Shown here: positions 17,259 to 28,314 of the stretch, piece after piece
Position numbering within the stretch: the stretch's first letter is position 1
Layout: every line of letters starts with the position of its first letter
DNA from: JAOUJD01 sp963841815
Lineage (GTDB): Bacteria; Pseudomonadota; Gammaproteobacteria; Burkholderiales; Burkholderiaceae_F
Length of the DNA stretch: 64,000 nucleotides
Direction: 5' to 3'
Assembly: GCA_963841815.1 (NCBI GenBank)
Contig: CAWJEE010000019.1
Location: forward strand, 248,001-312,000
Made by a program: the position numbers and the translations under genes
Notes under the pieces: model-generated
The model's database searches: none
What the model was told of the DNA's origin: nothing
Seen by the model: the letters and a program-made list of their open reading frames with translations, nothing else

Positions 17259-17456
17259 TCTGATCGGGTGAGAGCTGCTGCGACTGCTTGGCCGTCAGGC
17301 CGGTTTTTTCAGAGGGAGCGAGACCGCAAGACGGTAGGGTCTCGTTCAGCGTTGGAGGCTGGTCCTCTGCGTTTACCTGACGACTGTGTGGGTCTGTGGT
17401 CAATTCAGCGGTCGATCGATGTCTGTTGAACAATCTGATCGAGCAACTAAACAACG
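17228..17456 (-). ncRNA. Candidate small RNA ending in a strong intrinsic terminator
   Basis: The 600-bp interval 16997-17598 holds no recognisable gene. On the minus strand TTGCGA (17491-17486), a 17-bp spacer and TAAAAA (17468-17463) resemble a sigma70 promoter. A textbook terminator follows: ACGCCGGAA (17235-17243), a 3-base loop, TTCCGGCGT (17247-17255), then eight Ts. The roughly 225-nt span between has an internal stem GAGACC/GGTCTC (17318-17342) and no coding-like frame. I could not match it to a known RNA family. It might instead be the 3' end of the nrdB transcript or an attenuated leader for the short H1-like gene. Confidence 0.4.
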
Positions 17457-17462
17457 ACTCGC

Positions 17463-17491
17463 TTTTTACTCGCAAAAAAAATTCATCGCAA
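17463..17491 (-). promoter_or_regulatory. Predicted sigma70-type promoter in the nrdB/H1-like gap
   Basis: TTGCGA at 17491-17486 and TAAAAA at 17468-17463 on the minus strand with a 17-bp spacer that contains an eight-T run, in the most AT-rich patch of this gap. It would start a transcript near 17456 that ends at the terminator 17228-17258. The -10 match is imperfect. Confidence 0.4.
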
Positions 17492-17598
17492 GAATTTTCT
17501 GCGCGCGACATCGAGTTGTGTGCGATTTGTCCCACTTCTCTTGCGTTCAGTTTTGCGTGATCGCCGCGTCTCGCGCGCGCGATCGCATCACTCACTCA

Positions 17599-18749
17599 TC
17601 AGTCCCACGAGAGCGCGCCGCCCGACTGGTACTCGATGACGCGCGTCTCGAAGAAGTTGCGTTCCTTCTTCAGGTCGATCATCTCGCTCATCCACGGGAA
17701 CGGGTTCTCCTCCTGCGGGAACATCGCCTCGATGCCGATCTGCTGCGCGCGACGGTTCGCGATGTAGCGCAGGTAGCCCTTGAACATCGGCGCGTTCAGG
17801 CCGAGCACGCCGCGCGGCATCGTGTCTTCGGCGTAGGCGTACTCGAGGTCGACCGCCTTCCGGAACAGCGCCCTGACTTCCTCGCGGAACTCCGGCGTCC
17901 ACAGCTGCGGGTTCTCGAGCTTGATCTGGTTGATCAGGTCGATGCCGAAGTTGCAGTGCATCGACTCGTCGCGCAGGATGTACTGGTACTGCTCGGCCGC
18001 CCCGGTCATCTTGTTCTGCCGGCCCAGCGCCAGGATCTGGGTGAAGCCGACGTAGAAGAACAGGCCTTCCATCAGGCAGGCGAAGACGATCAGGCTCTTC
18101 AGCAGCTTCTGGTCGTTCTCGATCGTGCCCGTCTGGAAGTGAGGATCGGTCAGGGTGTCGATGAACGGGATGAGGAACTCGTCCTTGGCGCGGATCGAGC
18201 CGACCTCGTGGTACGCGTTGAAGATCTCGCCCTCGTCCAGGCCCAGCGACTCGACGATGTACTGGTACGCGTGGGTGTGGATCGCCTCTTCGAAGGCCTG
18301 GCGAAGCAGGAACTGGCGGCACTCCGGCGCCGTGATGTGCCGGTAGGTGCCCAGGACGATGTTGTTGGCGGCCAGCGAGTCGGCCGTGACGAAGAAGCCG
18401 AGGTTGCGCCTGATGACCCGGCGCTCGTCATCGGTCAACCCGTTCGGGATCCTTCCACAGCGCGATGTCCCGCGACATGTTGATCTCCTGCGGCATCCAG
18501 TGGTTCGCGCAGGTCGCGAGGTACTTCTCCCAGGCCCATTTGTACTTGAACGGGACCAACTGGTTCACGTCGGTCTGGCCGTTGATGATCCGCTTGTCCG
18601 CCGCGTTGACGCGGCGCATGTCCGGCGCGGCCGGGCGAGCCGCGGGTGCCACATTCGCCATGGGCCGCGCGGCCGGCGACGACCGGCTGCAGGCCGGGCA
18701 TCGGAACCGCGGGGGGTTGAGAGGTCGGGGTGTCGTCCCACGCCAGCAT
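17599..18749 (-). CDS. nrdB: Class Ia ribonucleotide reductase small subunit (two frameshifts)
   Basis: The diiron-tyrosyl radical subunit, partner of NrdA. The inferred 382-residue protein starts MLAWDDTPTSQPP at 18749 behind GGAGAAG, 23 bp after the nrdA stop. Conserved blocks are VPFKYKWAWEKYLATC, the ligand helix EEAIHTHAYQYIVES and RDESMHCNFGIDLI; it ends WD as many betaproteobacterial NrdB do. The frame is broken twice, each fitting one extra base: in GGG at 18662-18664, and in GGG at 18446-18448 (restoring KDPNGLTDDERR). Both sit in short G runs, so sequence error is more likely than gene loss, since nrdAB is essential. Confidence 0.9.
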
Positions 18750-18772
18750 GTTCTTGCTTCTCCTTCGTTTCG

Positions 18773-21611
<2,839 letters not shown>

Positions 21612-21874
21612 CCCCTCCCGGTAATCCGCTGCCCTCGATCCCGCGGAAACCGACTCCCGCGGCAGCGCCGCCTGCCGCCTCCTGATACTCCATGCGTCCT
21701 CCGAATCCTGTCTGGTGTTCCGGAGCCGACGGCCCTGCGCGTCACGACGACACACAATCCCTAGTCAGCCCCGCTTTGCGTTTTCCAACCGCCGCGACCG
21801 CCCCGATGCCCGGCGCCGTGTTGAGTCTCCCGCGCGCCGTCGCCGTCGACGAGTCCGCCGCGCTTGCCAGCCGA

Positions 21875-21890
21875 ACACAAGATATTGTGG
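21875..21890 (-). promoter_or_regulatory. NrdR-box-like site 1 upstream of nrdA
   Basis: ACACAAGATATTGTGG on the plus strand fits the NrdR-box form (ACAC, an AT-rich core, TTGTG). It begins 31 bp from the second box, close to three helical turns, the usual spacing for a tandem pair bound by the dATP-sensing repressor NrdR. It lies in the untranslated leader between the predicted start point and nrdA. Confidence 0.75.
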
Positions 21891-21905
21891 TCTCTCGCGT
21901 TCCCG

Positions 21906-21921
21906 GCACTATTTGTTGTGT
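21906..21921 (-). promoter_or_regulatory. NrdR-box-like site 2 overlapping the nrdAB start point
   Basis: GCACTATTTGTTGTGT on the plus strand (minus reading ACACAACAAATAGTGC) is the second NrdR-like palindrome. It begins 6 bp downstream of the predicted -10 element, so a bound repressor would cover the transcription start. Two boxes about 31 bp apart are typical of nrd operons. Confidence 0.72.
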
Positions 21922-21926
21922 CCCGG

Positions 21927-21954
21927 ATCATAGGCAAATTATTCATTTGGTCAA
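21927..21954 (-). promoter_or_regulatory. nrdAB promoter
   Basis: On the minus strand TTGACC (21954-21949), a 16-bp spacer and TATGAT (21932-21927), followed by the NrdR-like boxes. It is the only AT-rich patch between ampD and nrdA. The rest of the gap, 21694-21870, shows no gene or other clear site. Confidence 0.7.
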
Positions 21955-22021
21955 CAGGAGAGTGACGCGCGGTGCGCCGAGGGACGCCTCGATCTCCCGG
22001 CGACGGACGCCGTGGGAACCG

Positions 22022-22591
22022 CTATCGAGCGGTCGCGCGCGCGGAACGGTGGGAGACTGAAGCGGGAAGCGTGAGCCGTGCCCAGTCGAAGAAGGGACCG
22101 GGGTCGGTCTTGCGGCCGCCTGCGATATCGCTGTGCCCGCACACCGCGCGCACCGGATACGAGCCCAGGACCGCTGCGAGCGCGTCGTTGAGCGCCGCGT
22201 ACTGCGCGTCGGTGAAGGCTTCGAAGTCGCTGCCCTCGAGTTCGATGCCGACGGAGAAGTCGTTGCAGCGCGGACGTCCGTCGAACTTCGAAGCGCCGGC
22301 GTGCCACGCACGGCGGTCGAACGAAGCGAACTGGGTGATCGCCCCGTCGCGCTCGATCAGCAGGTGGGCGGACACGCGCGCGCCGGCGACCTCCGCGAAG
22401 AACGGATGTGCGCACGGATCGAGGCGGTTGGTGAACAGTGCGTGCACGTTCCGCAGGCCGTACTCGCCGGGCGGCAGGCTGATGTTGTGGATGACGACGA
22501 GTTCGACCAGTTCGCCGGGCGGTCGATCGTCTACGTTCGGCGTCGGCAGACGGTCAACGCCCTGCAGCCAGCCGTCGACCACAGTCCTCAT
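22022..22591 (-). CDS. ampD: N-acetylmuramyl-L-alanine amidase AmpD (1,6-anhydro type)
   Basis: A 189-residue cytoplasmic zinc amidase that cuts the peptide from 1,6-anhydro-MurNAc recycling products, and so sets the level of AmpR effectors where ampC exists. Zinc and catalytic blocks are VIHNISLPPGEYG (first His), SAHLLIERDG, RRAWHAGASKF and GHSDIAGGRKTDPGPFFDW, containing the later His and Asp. There is no signal peptide, as expected for AmpD. The ATG at 22591 lies 31 bp after pilR. With mpl at 8 kb it covers two steps of murein recycling. Confidence 0.94.
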   Translation of the reverse strand: MRTVVDGWLQGVDRLPTPNVDDRPPGELVELVVIHNISLPPGEYGLRNVHALFTNRLDPCAHPFFAEVAGARVSAHLLIERDGAITQFASFDRRAWHAGASKFDGRPRCNDFSVGIELEGSDFEAFTDAQYAALNDALAAVLGSYPVRAVCGHSDIAGGRKTDPGPFFDWARLTLPASVSHRSARATAR

Positions 22592-22622
22592 CGCGGCGGC
22601 TCCGGCGCGACTGACGACGCCG

Positions 22623-24083
22623 TCACTTGATCGCCAGGCGCTGCATGCGATACCGCAACTGCCGGAACGTGATTCCCAGCAGCTGCGCCGCAGCCGTCCG
22701 GTTGTAGCGGGTGCGGTCCAGCGCACGCCGGATGGCATCGCGTTCGAGCGAGTCGAGGTACGACGGCAGGGATGACGGCACGCCGTCGACCAATGCGAAG
22801 TCGCCCGGCGCTGCCGGTTCGCCGATGTCCGGCAAGGGCGGACCCGGCTCGTCCGCGCACACGGCCTGCACATCGGCGGGAAGGTCCGCTTCCCACCCCG
22901 GCAGCATCAGGTCGTCCTCCATCAGGAGGTCGTCCCGGGCCAGGGCCACCGCGCGCTCGAGGATGTTCTCGAGTTCCCGCACATTGCCCGGGAAACGATA
23001 GCTTCGAAGCGCTGCGACCGCCGCCGGGGACAGCCGAGGCGGCGGCCGACCAGTACGCTCGGCAATCCGCGCGAGGATCGCGCTGGCGAGCTGTGGAACG
23101 TCTTCGAGCCGATCGCGCAGCGGCGGCACGCGCACCTCGATGACGTTCAGGCGGTAGAAAAGGTCCTGCCGGAACCGTCCTTTCGACACCAGCGCCGCCA
23201 GGTCCTGATGCGTCGCGCTGACGATCCTCACATCGACCGGATCTTCCGACGAGGCTCCCACCTTGCGGACCCGGCGCTCCTGTATCGATCGCAGCAACTT
23301 GACCTGCATCGCCAGCGGCAACTCGGCGACCTCGTCGAGAAACAGCGTGCCCCCGGCCGCCGCCTGGAAGAAGCCGTCGCGGTCGCGGTCAGCTCCCGTG
23401 AACGCGCCCTTCCGGTATCCGAAGAACTCCGCCTCCATCAGGGTCTCCGGAATCGCGCCGCAGTTCACCGGCACGAATGGCTGGAGGCCACGGTTCGAGG
23501 CGTCATGGATCGCCCTCGCCGCCAGTTCCTTGCCGCTGCCCGACTCGCCATGGATCATCACGGGAGCCATGCTGTTGGCAAGCCGCACGATGATCCCGCG
23601 CAGCTGCCGCATGGCCGGTGCGTCACCGGTGAGGCGGGCCAGCGCAGGCAGGTCCGATGCATTCCCTTCACCGGCAGCGCCGACTCTCACGGCGGAGCGC
23701 ACGAGCATGCGCAACTGCTCGACGTCGACCGGCTTCGTCAGGTAGTCGAATGCGCCGGCCTTCAGCGCCGCCACCGCGTTCTCCGCGCTGCCATAGGCCG
23801 TGATGACCGCGATCGGCGGACCCGCCGACTGCGCGACGTCGCGCACGAGATCCAGACCGGTTCCATCGGGCAGTCGCATGTCGGTCAGGCACAGCGAGTA
23901 GCGCCGCGATCCGAGCCGTGCGCGCGCCACGGAAACCGACTCGGCCGTGTCCACGTCGAGGCCCAGGCGCAGCAGTGTCAGCGACAACAGTTCGCGCAGA
24001 TCCGCCTCGTCGTCGACAACGAGGACCGCGGGCACGCGACCCGGCGGCGCAGCCCTGTCGGAGGCAGGTGGCAGCTCGTTCAT
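22623..24083 (-). CDS. pilR: Type IV pilus response regulator PilR (NtrC family)
   Basis: A 486-residue sigma54 enhancer-binding protein. The receiver domain has DDE at 24-26, phospho-acceptor D68 in LTDMRLPDG and K117 in TKPVD. The AAA+ domain has Walker A GESGSGKE (179-186), the sigma54-contact loop GAFTGA (226-231) and Walker B GGTLFLDEVAELP. The C-terminal Fis-type helix-turn-helix ends AAAQLLGITFRQLRYRMQRL. It overlaps pilS by four bases. PilR activates the major pilin gene, which is not in this window. Confidence 0.93.
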   Translation of the reverse strand: MNELPPASDRAAPPGRVPAVLVVDDEADLRELLSLTLLRLGLDVDTAESVSVARARLGSRRYSLCLTDMRLPDGTGLDLVRDVAQSAGPPIAVITAYGSAENAVAALKAGAFDYLTKPVDVEQLRMLVRSAVRVGAAGEGNASDLPALARLTGDAPAMRQLRGIIVRLANSMAPVMIHGESGSGKELAARAIHDASNRGLQPFVPVNCGAIPETLMEAEFFGYRKGAFTGADRDRDGFFQAAAGGTLFLDEVAELPLAMQVKLLRSIQERRVRKVGASSEDPVDVRIVSATHQDLAALVSKGRFRQDLFYRLNVIEVRVPPLRDRLEDVPQLASAILARIAERTGRPPPRLSPAAVAALRSYRFPGNVRELENILERAVALARDDLLMEDDLMLPGWEADLPADVQAVCADEPGPPLPDIGEPAAPGDFALVDGVPSSLPSYLDSLERDAIRRALDRTRYNRTAAAQLLGITFRQLRYRMQRLAIK

Positions 24084-25840
24084 GAGAGCGGGATCGTATC
24101 GAGGAAGCCTTGCGGGTCGACGCCCTGCGTCGAGCCTCGGCCGAAGCGCAGCAGAAACCCGTCGCGCATCGATCCGTCGAGTTCACGGCGCGTGCCGTAG
24201 CCCAGCTCTGCCCGATTGGTCACGCAAAACTCCCGCGCCAGATACAGACCCAGTCCCGTGCCCTGCGACCGGGTTGTGTAAAACGGTTCGAACAGCGCCG
24301 GACGCATGTCGAGCGGCACGCCGGGACCGTCGTCGAACACCCAAAGCTGCGAACGGTCGCTCTCCGGCGACATCTCGATCAGGATGGTGACCGACCCGGC
24401 CTGGCCGGACGCGTACCTCAGCGCATTGTCCACGAGGTTGTACAGCACCTGCCGGAGGTGGGATTGCTCGAATTTGACGTGCAATCCCGGCGGAGCGTCG
24501 ACCTCGATCACGCCGTCGGCGAGGCCCCTGTCGCGCTCGAATTCCTCGAGGAACTGACGGACGAAAGCGGCGATTTCCAGCTGGTCGCCGAGCGGCGGCT
24601 CGCGCCTGGCAACGCGGAGCACGTCTTCCACGAGCCGGTTCAGGCGCTTCGTGTTCTCGCTCACGATGGCCGCCAGCCGCTTCAGCCCCGGATCGGCGGC
24701 GTCCTCACCCAGCAGCTGGCCCGCGTGGCTGATCGCCGCCAGCGGATTGCGGATCTCGTGCGCGATCGAGGCGGTGAGGCGTCCCATCGCCGCCAGCTTC
24801 AACTGCTGGGCCCGATCCTCGACGTCCCGGACGTCCTCCATGAAGATCAGGAACTCGTCGCCAGCCGTGGAAGTCGGTCGCGCGAACCGCGCCCTGATCC
24901 GCGAATCCGTGCCGCGCGCCGAATCCGCGCCCGCCGTCTGCGCGCTGGACCAGCCGCCCTCGCCGCGCCCGCTGTCGAGCCAGGAAGCGAAAGCCGCGGC
25001 CAGTTCGCGGGCCTCGGCGCGATCCGCAAGGCGGGTACCGGTGAGCTGGGCTTCGGCCGCGAGGCCCAGCATCAGTCGCGCCGCCCGGTTGTTCGCGCGC
25101 ACGTGAGTCGTCCGATCGACCACGATCACGCCCTGCTCCATCTGCGCGATGACGAGCCGGTTGATGGCGAGCTGGTTCTGCAGGTCGCGCCCACGCGTGC
25201 GCGCCAGCCGCTCCTGCTGCGCCAGTCGCGAGCTCAGCGCGCGCAGCAAGGCGGTCACCGCGAAGAGAGCCGCTCCGTACACGCCGGCCTGGAACAGGAG
25301 CGGATCCGACGAGCCGCGCGCGATCGAGCGCACGCCCGCGTCGCCGAGGATCGTCAGCACCGCCAGCGCGCAGATGAAGAACACGAGCAGCGACGGCAGC
25401 AGCAGCGACGCGCCGGCCAGCGGAAGCAGGAACAGGATGACCCACCCCGACGCGACGCCGCCGCCGGCCACCACGAGCACGCCGATCGCGGCCACGTCGA
25501 CCAGCAACTGGCCGATGACTTGCGCGAGGAACCTGCGATGAACGTAGAGGGCGAGGCCGGCGAACACGGCGCCCAGCACGAAGTAGAGCAACGACGTCAG
25601 CAGCACCCACTGCAGCTCGCCCGGGGCCAAAAGTGGGCGCACGCCGGAGGCGGCGCTAGCGAGCACCAGCGCGCTAGCGACGATGACGCGCGTGCTCGCG
25701 AAGTACTCCAGCGTGCGCCAGGGTGCCGCGCCGGGCTCGTCCAGGGACTGGTCGAGCAGCGGATCGACCTTGCGGCCCGCGCCGGAGATCGCCTGGGCGG
25801 TGGCGTCAGGCTGTGGGCGGGTGCCGACGGTGCTCTTCAC
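24080..25840 (-). CDS. pilS: Type IV pilus sensor histidine kinase PilS
   Basis: A 586-residue kinase with about six N-terminal transmembrane helices (51-200), a PAS-like region (about 225-335), the phospho-acceptor H361 in SIAHEIRNPLAAISHAG, and an HATPase domain with NLVDNALRYA, DDGPGVP and TGLGLYLAREF. The GTG at 25840 overlaps the preceding small gene by 35 bp and has no clear ribosome-binding site; no ATG lies before the first helix. The direct overlap with pilR and the architecture identify it as PilS. Confidence 0.9.
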   Translation of the reverse strand: MKSTVGTRPQPDATAQAISGAGRKVDPLLDQSLDEPGAAPWRTLEYFASTRVIVASALVLASAASGVRPLLAPGELQWVLLTSLLYFVLGAVFAGLALYVHRRFLAQVIGQLLVDVAAIGVLVVAGGGVASGWVILFLLPLAGASLLLPSLLVFFICALAVLTILGDAGVRSIARGSSDPLLFQAGVYGAALFAVTALLRALSSRLAQQERLARTRGRDLQNQLAINRLVIAQMEQGVIVVDRTTHVRANNRAARLMLGLAAEAQLTGTRLADRAEARELAAAFASWLDSGRGEGGWSSAQTAGADSARGTDSRIRARFARPTSTAGDEFLIFMEDVRDVEDRAQQLKLAAMGRLTASIAHEIRNPLAAISHAGQLLGEDAADPGLKRLAAIVSENTKRLNRLVEDVLRVARREPPLGDQLEIAAFVRQFLEEFERDRGLADGVIEVDAPPGLHVKFEQSHLRQVLYNLVDNALRYASGQAGSVTILIEMSPESDRSQLWVFDDGPGVPLDMRPALFEPFYTTRSQGTGLGLYLAREFCVTNRAELGYGTRRELDGSMRDGFLLRFGRGSTQGVDPQGFLDTIPLS

Positions 25841-26039
25841 AGCAGAAGTACCGGTCGCCCAGTGGCAAGGCCTCCTGGCGAGGCAGGTGCAGTCCGCACG
25901 TTGCGCAGCTGACCATCGCCTGGGGCGCCGGCTGCTGCCCCTGGCCCGTGGTGCCGCGATCGCCGCCACGCCTCTGCATGGATCGCCACACCATGTAGGC
26001 GACGATCGCGAGCAGCAGGAAGAAGACTACGCGTCCCAT
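25806..26039 (-). CDS. PP0621-like small membrane protein with a zinc-finger-like tail
   Basis: A 77-residue protein. One N-terminal transmembrane helix (MGRVVFFLLLAIVAYMVW) leads into a short basic, Gln/Gly-rich linker. A C-terminal mini-domain has Cys pairs in VSCATCGLHLP and DRYFCCEEH, arranged like a treble-clef or YHS-type metal site. It sits between ypjD and pilS, as similar small genes do in related genomes, and its ATG shares one base with the ypjD stop. Function is unknown. Confidence 0.78.
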   Translation of the reverse strand: MGRVVFFLLLAIVAYMVWRSMQRRGGDRGTTGQGQQPAPQAMVSCATCGLHLPRQEALPLGDRYFCCEEHRRHPPTA

Positions 26040-26878
26040 CAGGCTCGTTGCAGCAGGACTTCGAGGACGAAACGGCTGCCGACGTAGGCCAGCATGAGCA
26101 TCGCGAAACCGGTCAGGGTCCAGCGCAACGCGGTGCGACCGCGCCAGCCGAAGACGACCCGGCCGACGAGCAGCGCGCCGAAGACGAACCACGCGGCGAA
26201 GGTGAAGATCGTCTTGTGGTCCAGCCGCAGCGCCCGGCCGAAGATTTCCTCCGAGAAGAACACCCCGCTGATCAGCGTTGCCGTGAGAAGAACGAAGCCC
26301 GCGCCGATCAGGCGGAACAGCACCGTCTCCATCGAAAGCAGCGGCGGCAGCCGGTCGAGGAAGTGCGCGAGCCTCCCGGTGCCGCCGGAGTTTTCGCCGT
26401 GGAGCCGCCGATCCATCGAGGCCATCAACAGCGCCTGCATCGCCGCAATCGTGAGGAGGCTATAGGCGAGGATCGCGAGGAGCAGGTGCAGCCGGAACAG
26501 CGGGGCGTCGGTGGACTGGCCGAGGATTGCACCGGGATAGGCCGCCGGCAGCAGCGTCGTCGCGGCGGCGAGCGGCAGCACCAGGAGGAAGAGTCCGCGC
26601 GAGGCCGAGAAGAACGACTCGACCCAGATGATGATCGCGGTGATCCAGAGCGTTGCGGACAGCGCGTGGGCGAAGCCGAACCGAAGCTGCCCCTCCACGT
26701 ACACGCCGTGAACCAATAGCACGCCGTGCAGCCCGATCGCGAGCGCCAGCACCGGCCCGTGCCAGATCGGCGGCCTGGCCGATTCACTCTCGAGGTTGAG
26801 CCACTCGCGCCAGGCGACGAACAGATAGAGCACGGCAACAGCGCCGTACAATACGAGCCATTCGGGGCGTAGCGGCAT
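26039..26878 (-). CDS. CcsA/YpjD-family cytochrome c assembly membrane protein
   Basis: A 279-residue protein with about eight transmembrane helices. It carries the histidines typical of the family (WHGPVLALAIGLHG, RLHLLLAILAYSLL, LDHKTIFTFAAW), but no full tryptophan-rich haem-handling motif. The YpjD/CorE branch lies beside ffh in many proteobacteria, and its link to cytochrome assembly or metal tolerance is weak. It diverges from ffh with only 47 bp between the starts. Confidence 0.87.
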   Translation of the reverse strand: MPLRPEWLVLYGAVAVLYLFVAWREWLNLESESARPPIWHGPVLALAIGLHGVLLVHGVYVEGQLRFGFAHALSATLWITAIIIWVESFFSASRGLFLLVLPLAAATTLLPAAYPGAILGQSTDAPLFRLHLLLAILAYSLLTIAAMQALLMASMDRRLHGENSGGTGRLAHFLDRLPPLLSMETVLFRLIGAGFVLLTATLISGVFFSEEIFGRALRLDHKTIFTFAAWFVFGALLVGRVVFGWRGRTALRWTLTGFAMLMLAYVGSRFVLEVLLQRA

Positions 26879-26883
26879 GAATC

Positions 26884-26889
26884 TTTATA
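26884..26889 (-). promoter_or_regulatory. Extended -10 element directly in front of the CcsA/YpjD gene
   Basis: Minus strand TGGTATAAA: TATAAA at 26889-26884 preceded by TG at the extended -10 position. Only five bases separate it from the ATG at 26878, so transcription would start at or within a base or two of the start codon, giving a leaderless mRNA. No ribosome-binding site is present, which fits. Confidence 0.5.
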
Positions 26890-26925
26890 CCATGCAGGCG
26901 TCCTCTTCTCGCTGACCTCCCCCTC

Positions 26926-28305
26926 ATGCTGGAACAACTCACCACCAAGCTCGCGCGCGTCGTCAAGACGATGCGTGGCCAGGCCCGCCTCACCGAAGAA
27001 AACATGCAGGAGATGCTGCGCGAAGTGCGCGTGGCCCTGCTCGAGGCGGACGTTGCGCTCGCGGTGGTGCGCGAGTTCCTCGCCCGCATCAAGGAGAAGG
27101 CGCTCGGCGAGGAAGTGGTGGGAAGCCTGTCGCCCGGGCAGGCGCTGGTCGGAGTGGTTCAGCGCGAGCTGACCCAGTTGATGGGCGGCGACCTCGCGGA
27201 GCGAGAGCGCGACATCAATCTCGCGACCCAGCCGCCCGCGGTGATCCTGCTCGCGGGCCTGCAGGGCGCCGGCAAGACGACGACCGCGGGCAAGCTCGCG
27301 CGCTGGCTGAAGGAAGAGCGCAAGAAGAAGGTGCTGGCAGTCTCGACCGACGTCTACCGCCCGGCGGCGATCGATCAGTTGAAGACCGTCGCCGGCCAGG
27401 CCGGAGCGGAGTTCTTTCCCTCGGAAACGGGCGACCTGCCCGTGGACATCGCCGCCCGCGCGCTGGACCATGCGAAGCGCCACTTCTTCGACGTGCTGAT
27501 CGTCGACACGGCGGGTCGCCTCGCCATCGACGAGGAGATGATGCAGGAGGTGACCGCCCTCGAAGCGCGGCTGCAACCGATCGAGACGCTCTTCGTCGTC
27601 GACGCGATGCTGGGCCAGGACGCGGTGAACACGGCCAAGGCGTTCTCCGAACGCCTGCCCCTGACTGGCGTGATCCTCACCAAGCTCGACGGCGACTCGC
27701 GCGGCGGTGCCGCCCTGTCCGTCCGCCATGTCACCGGCAAGCCCATCAAGTTCGTCGGCATCGGCGAGAAGCTCTCCGGGTTCGAGCGCTTCCAGCCCGA
27801 AGGCATGGCGAGCCGTGTCCTCGGAATGGGGGACATCGTTGCGCTCGTCGAGGACGTCAAGAAGTCGGTCGACGTCGAAAGCGCGCAGAAGCTCGCCAAG
27901 CGGATGCAGTCTGGCGAGAAGTTCGACCTGAACGACTTCCGCGAGCAGATCGGCCAGATGCGGAAGATGGGCGGGCTTTCGAGCATGCTCGACAAGCTGC
28001 CGGCGCAGTTCGCCCAGGCCGCGAGCCAGGTGAATCCCGCCGACAGCGAAAAGCAGATCCGCCGCATCGAGGGAATCATCAGTTCGATGACGCCCGCCGA
28101 GCGGGCAAAGCCGGAGCTGATCAAGGCATCGCGCAAGCGGCGCATCGCGACCGGCGCGGGCGTTCCGGTCCAGGACGTCAACCGCATGCTCAACCAGTTC
28201 GAGCAGATGCAGTCGATGATGAAGCAGATGCGCAAGGGCGGACTGGCGAAGATGATGCGCGGACTCGGGCGCATGCCGGGAATGCCCGGACTGCCGAAGC
28301 GCTGA
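26926..28305 (+). CDS. ffh: Signal recognition particle protein Ffh
   Basis: A 459-residue SRP54 GTPase that pairs with 4.5S RNA and FtsY to deliver nascent membrane proteins. N domain 1-90. G domain: G1 is GLQGAGKTTTAGKLA (111-125), then STDVYRPAAIDQL, the G3 region DTAGRLAIDEEMM and TKLDGDSRGGAALS. The methionine-rich M domain ends with EQMQSMMKQMRKGG and MRGLGRMPGMPGLPKR. The frame is intact. It converges on the transglycosylase gene. Confidence 0.98.
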   Translation: MLEQLTTKLARVVKTMRGQARLTEENMQEMLREVRVALLEADVALAVVREFLARIKEKALGEEVVGSLSPGQALVGVVQRELTQLMGGDLAERERDINLATQPPAVILLAGLQGAGKTTTAGKLARWLKEERKKKVLAVSTDVYRPAAIDQLKTVAGQAGAEFFPSETGDLPVDIAARALDHAKRHFFDVLIVDTAGRLAIDEEMMQEVTALEARLQPIETLFVVDAMLGQDAVNTAKAFSERLPLTGVILTKLDGDSRGGAALSVRHVTGKPIKFVGIGEKLSGFERFQPEGMASRVLGMGDIVALVEDVKKSVDVESAQKLAKRMQSGEKFDLNDFREQIGQMRKMGGLSSMLDKLPAQFAQAASQVNPADSEKQIRRIEGIISSMTPAERAKPELIKASRKRRIATGAGVPVQDVNRMLNQFEQMQSMMKQMRKGGLAKMMRGLGRMPGMPGLPKR

Positions 28306-28314
28306 GCCCGGGGA

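Noticed and set aside
17285..17307. Plus-strand terminator-like GGCC-GTCA-GGCC followed by T6
   Set aside because: The stem is only 4-5 bp and no plus-strand gene ends nearby; it more likely belongs to the minus-strand RNA structure.
17068..17595. A 175-codon frame between nrdB and the H1-like gene
   Set aside because: No motif, no ribosome-binding site, irregular composition, and a strong intrinsic terminator inside it.
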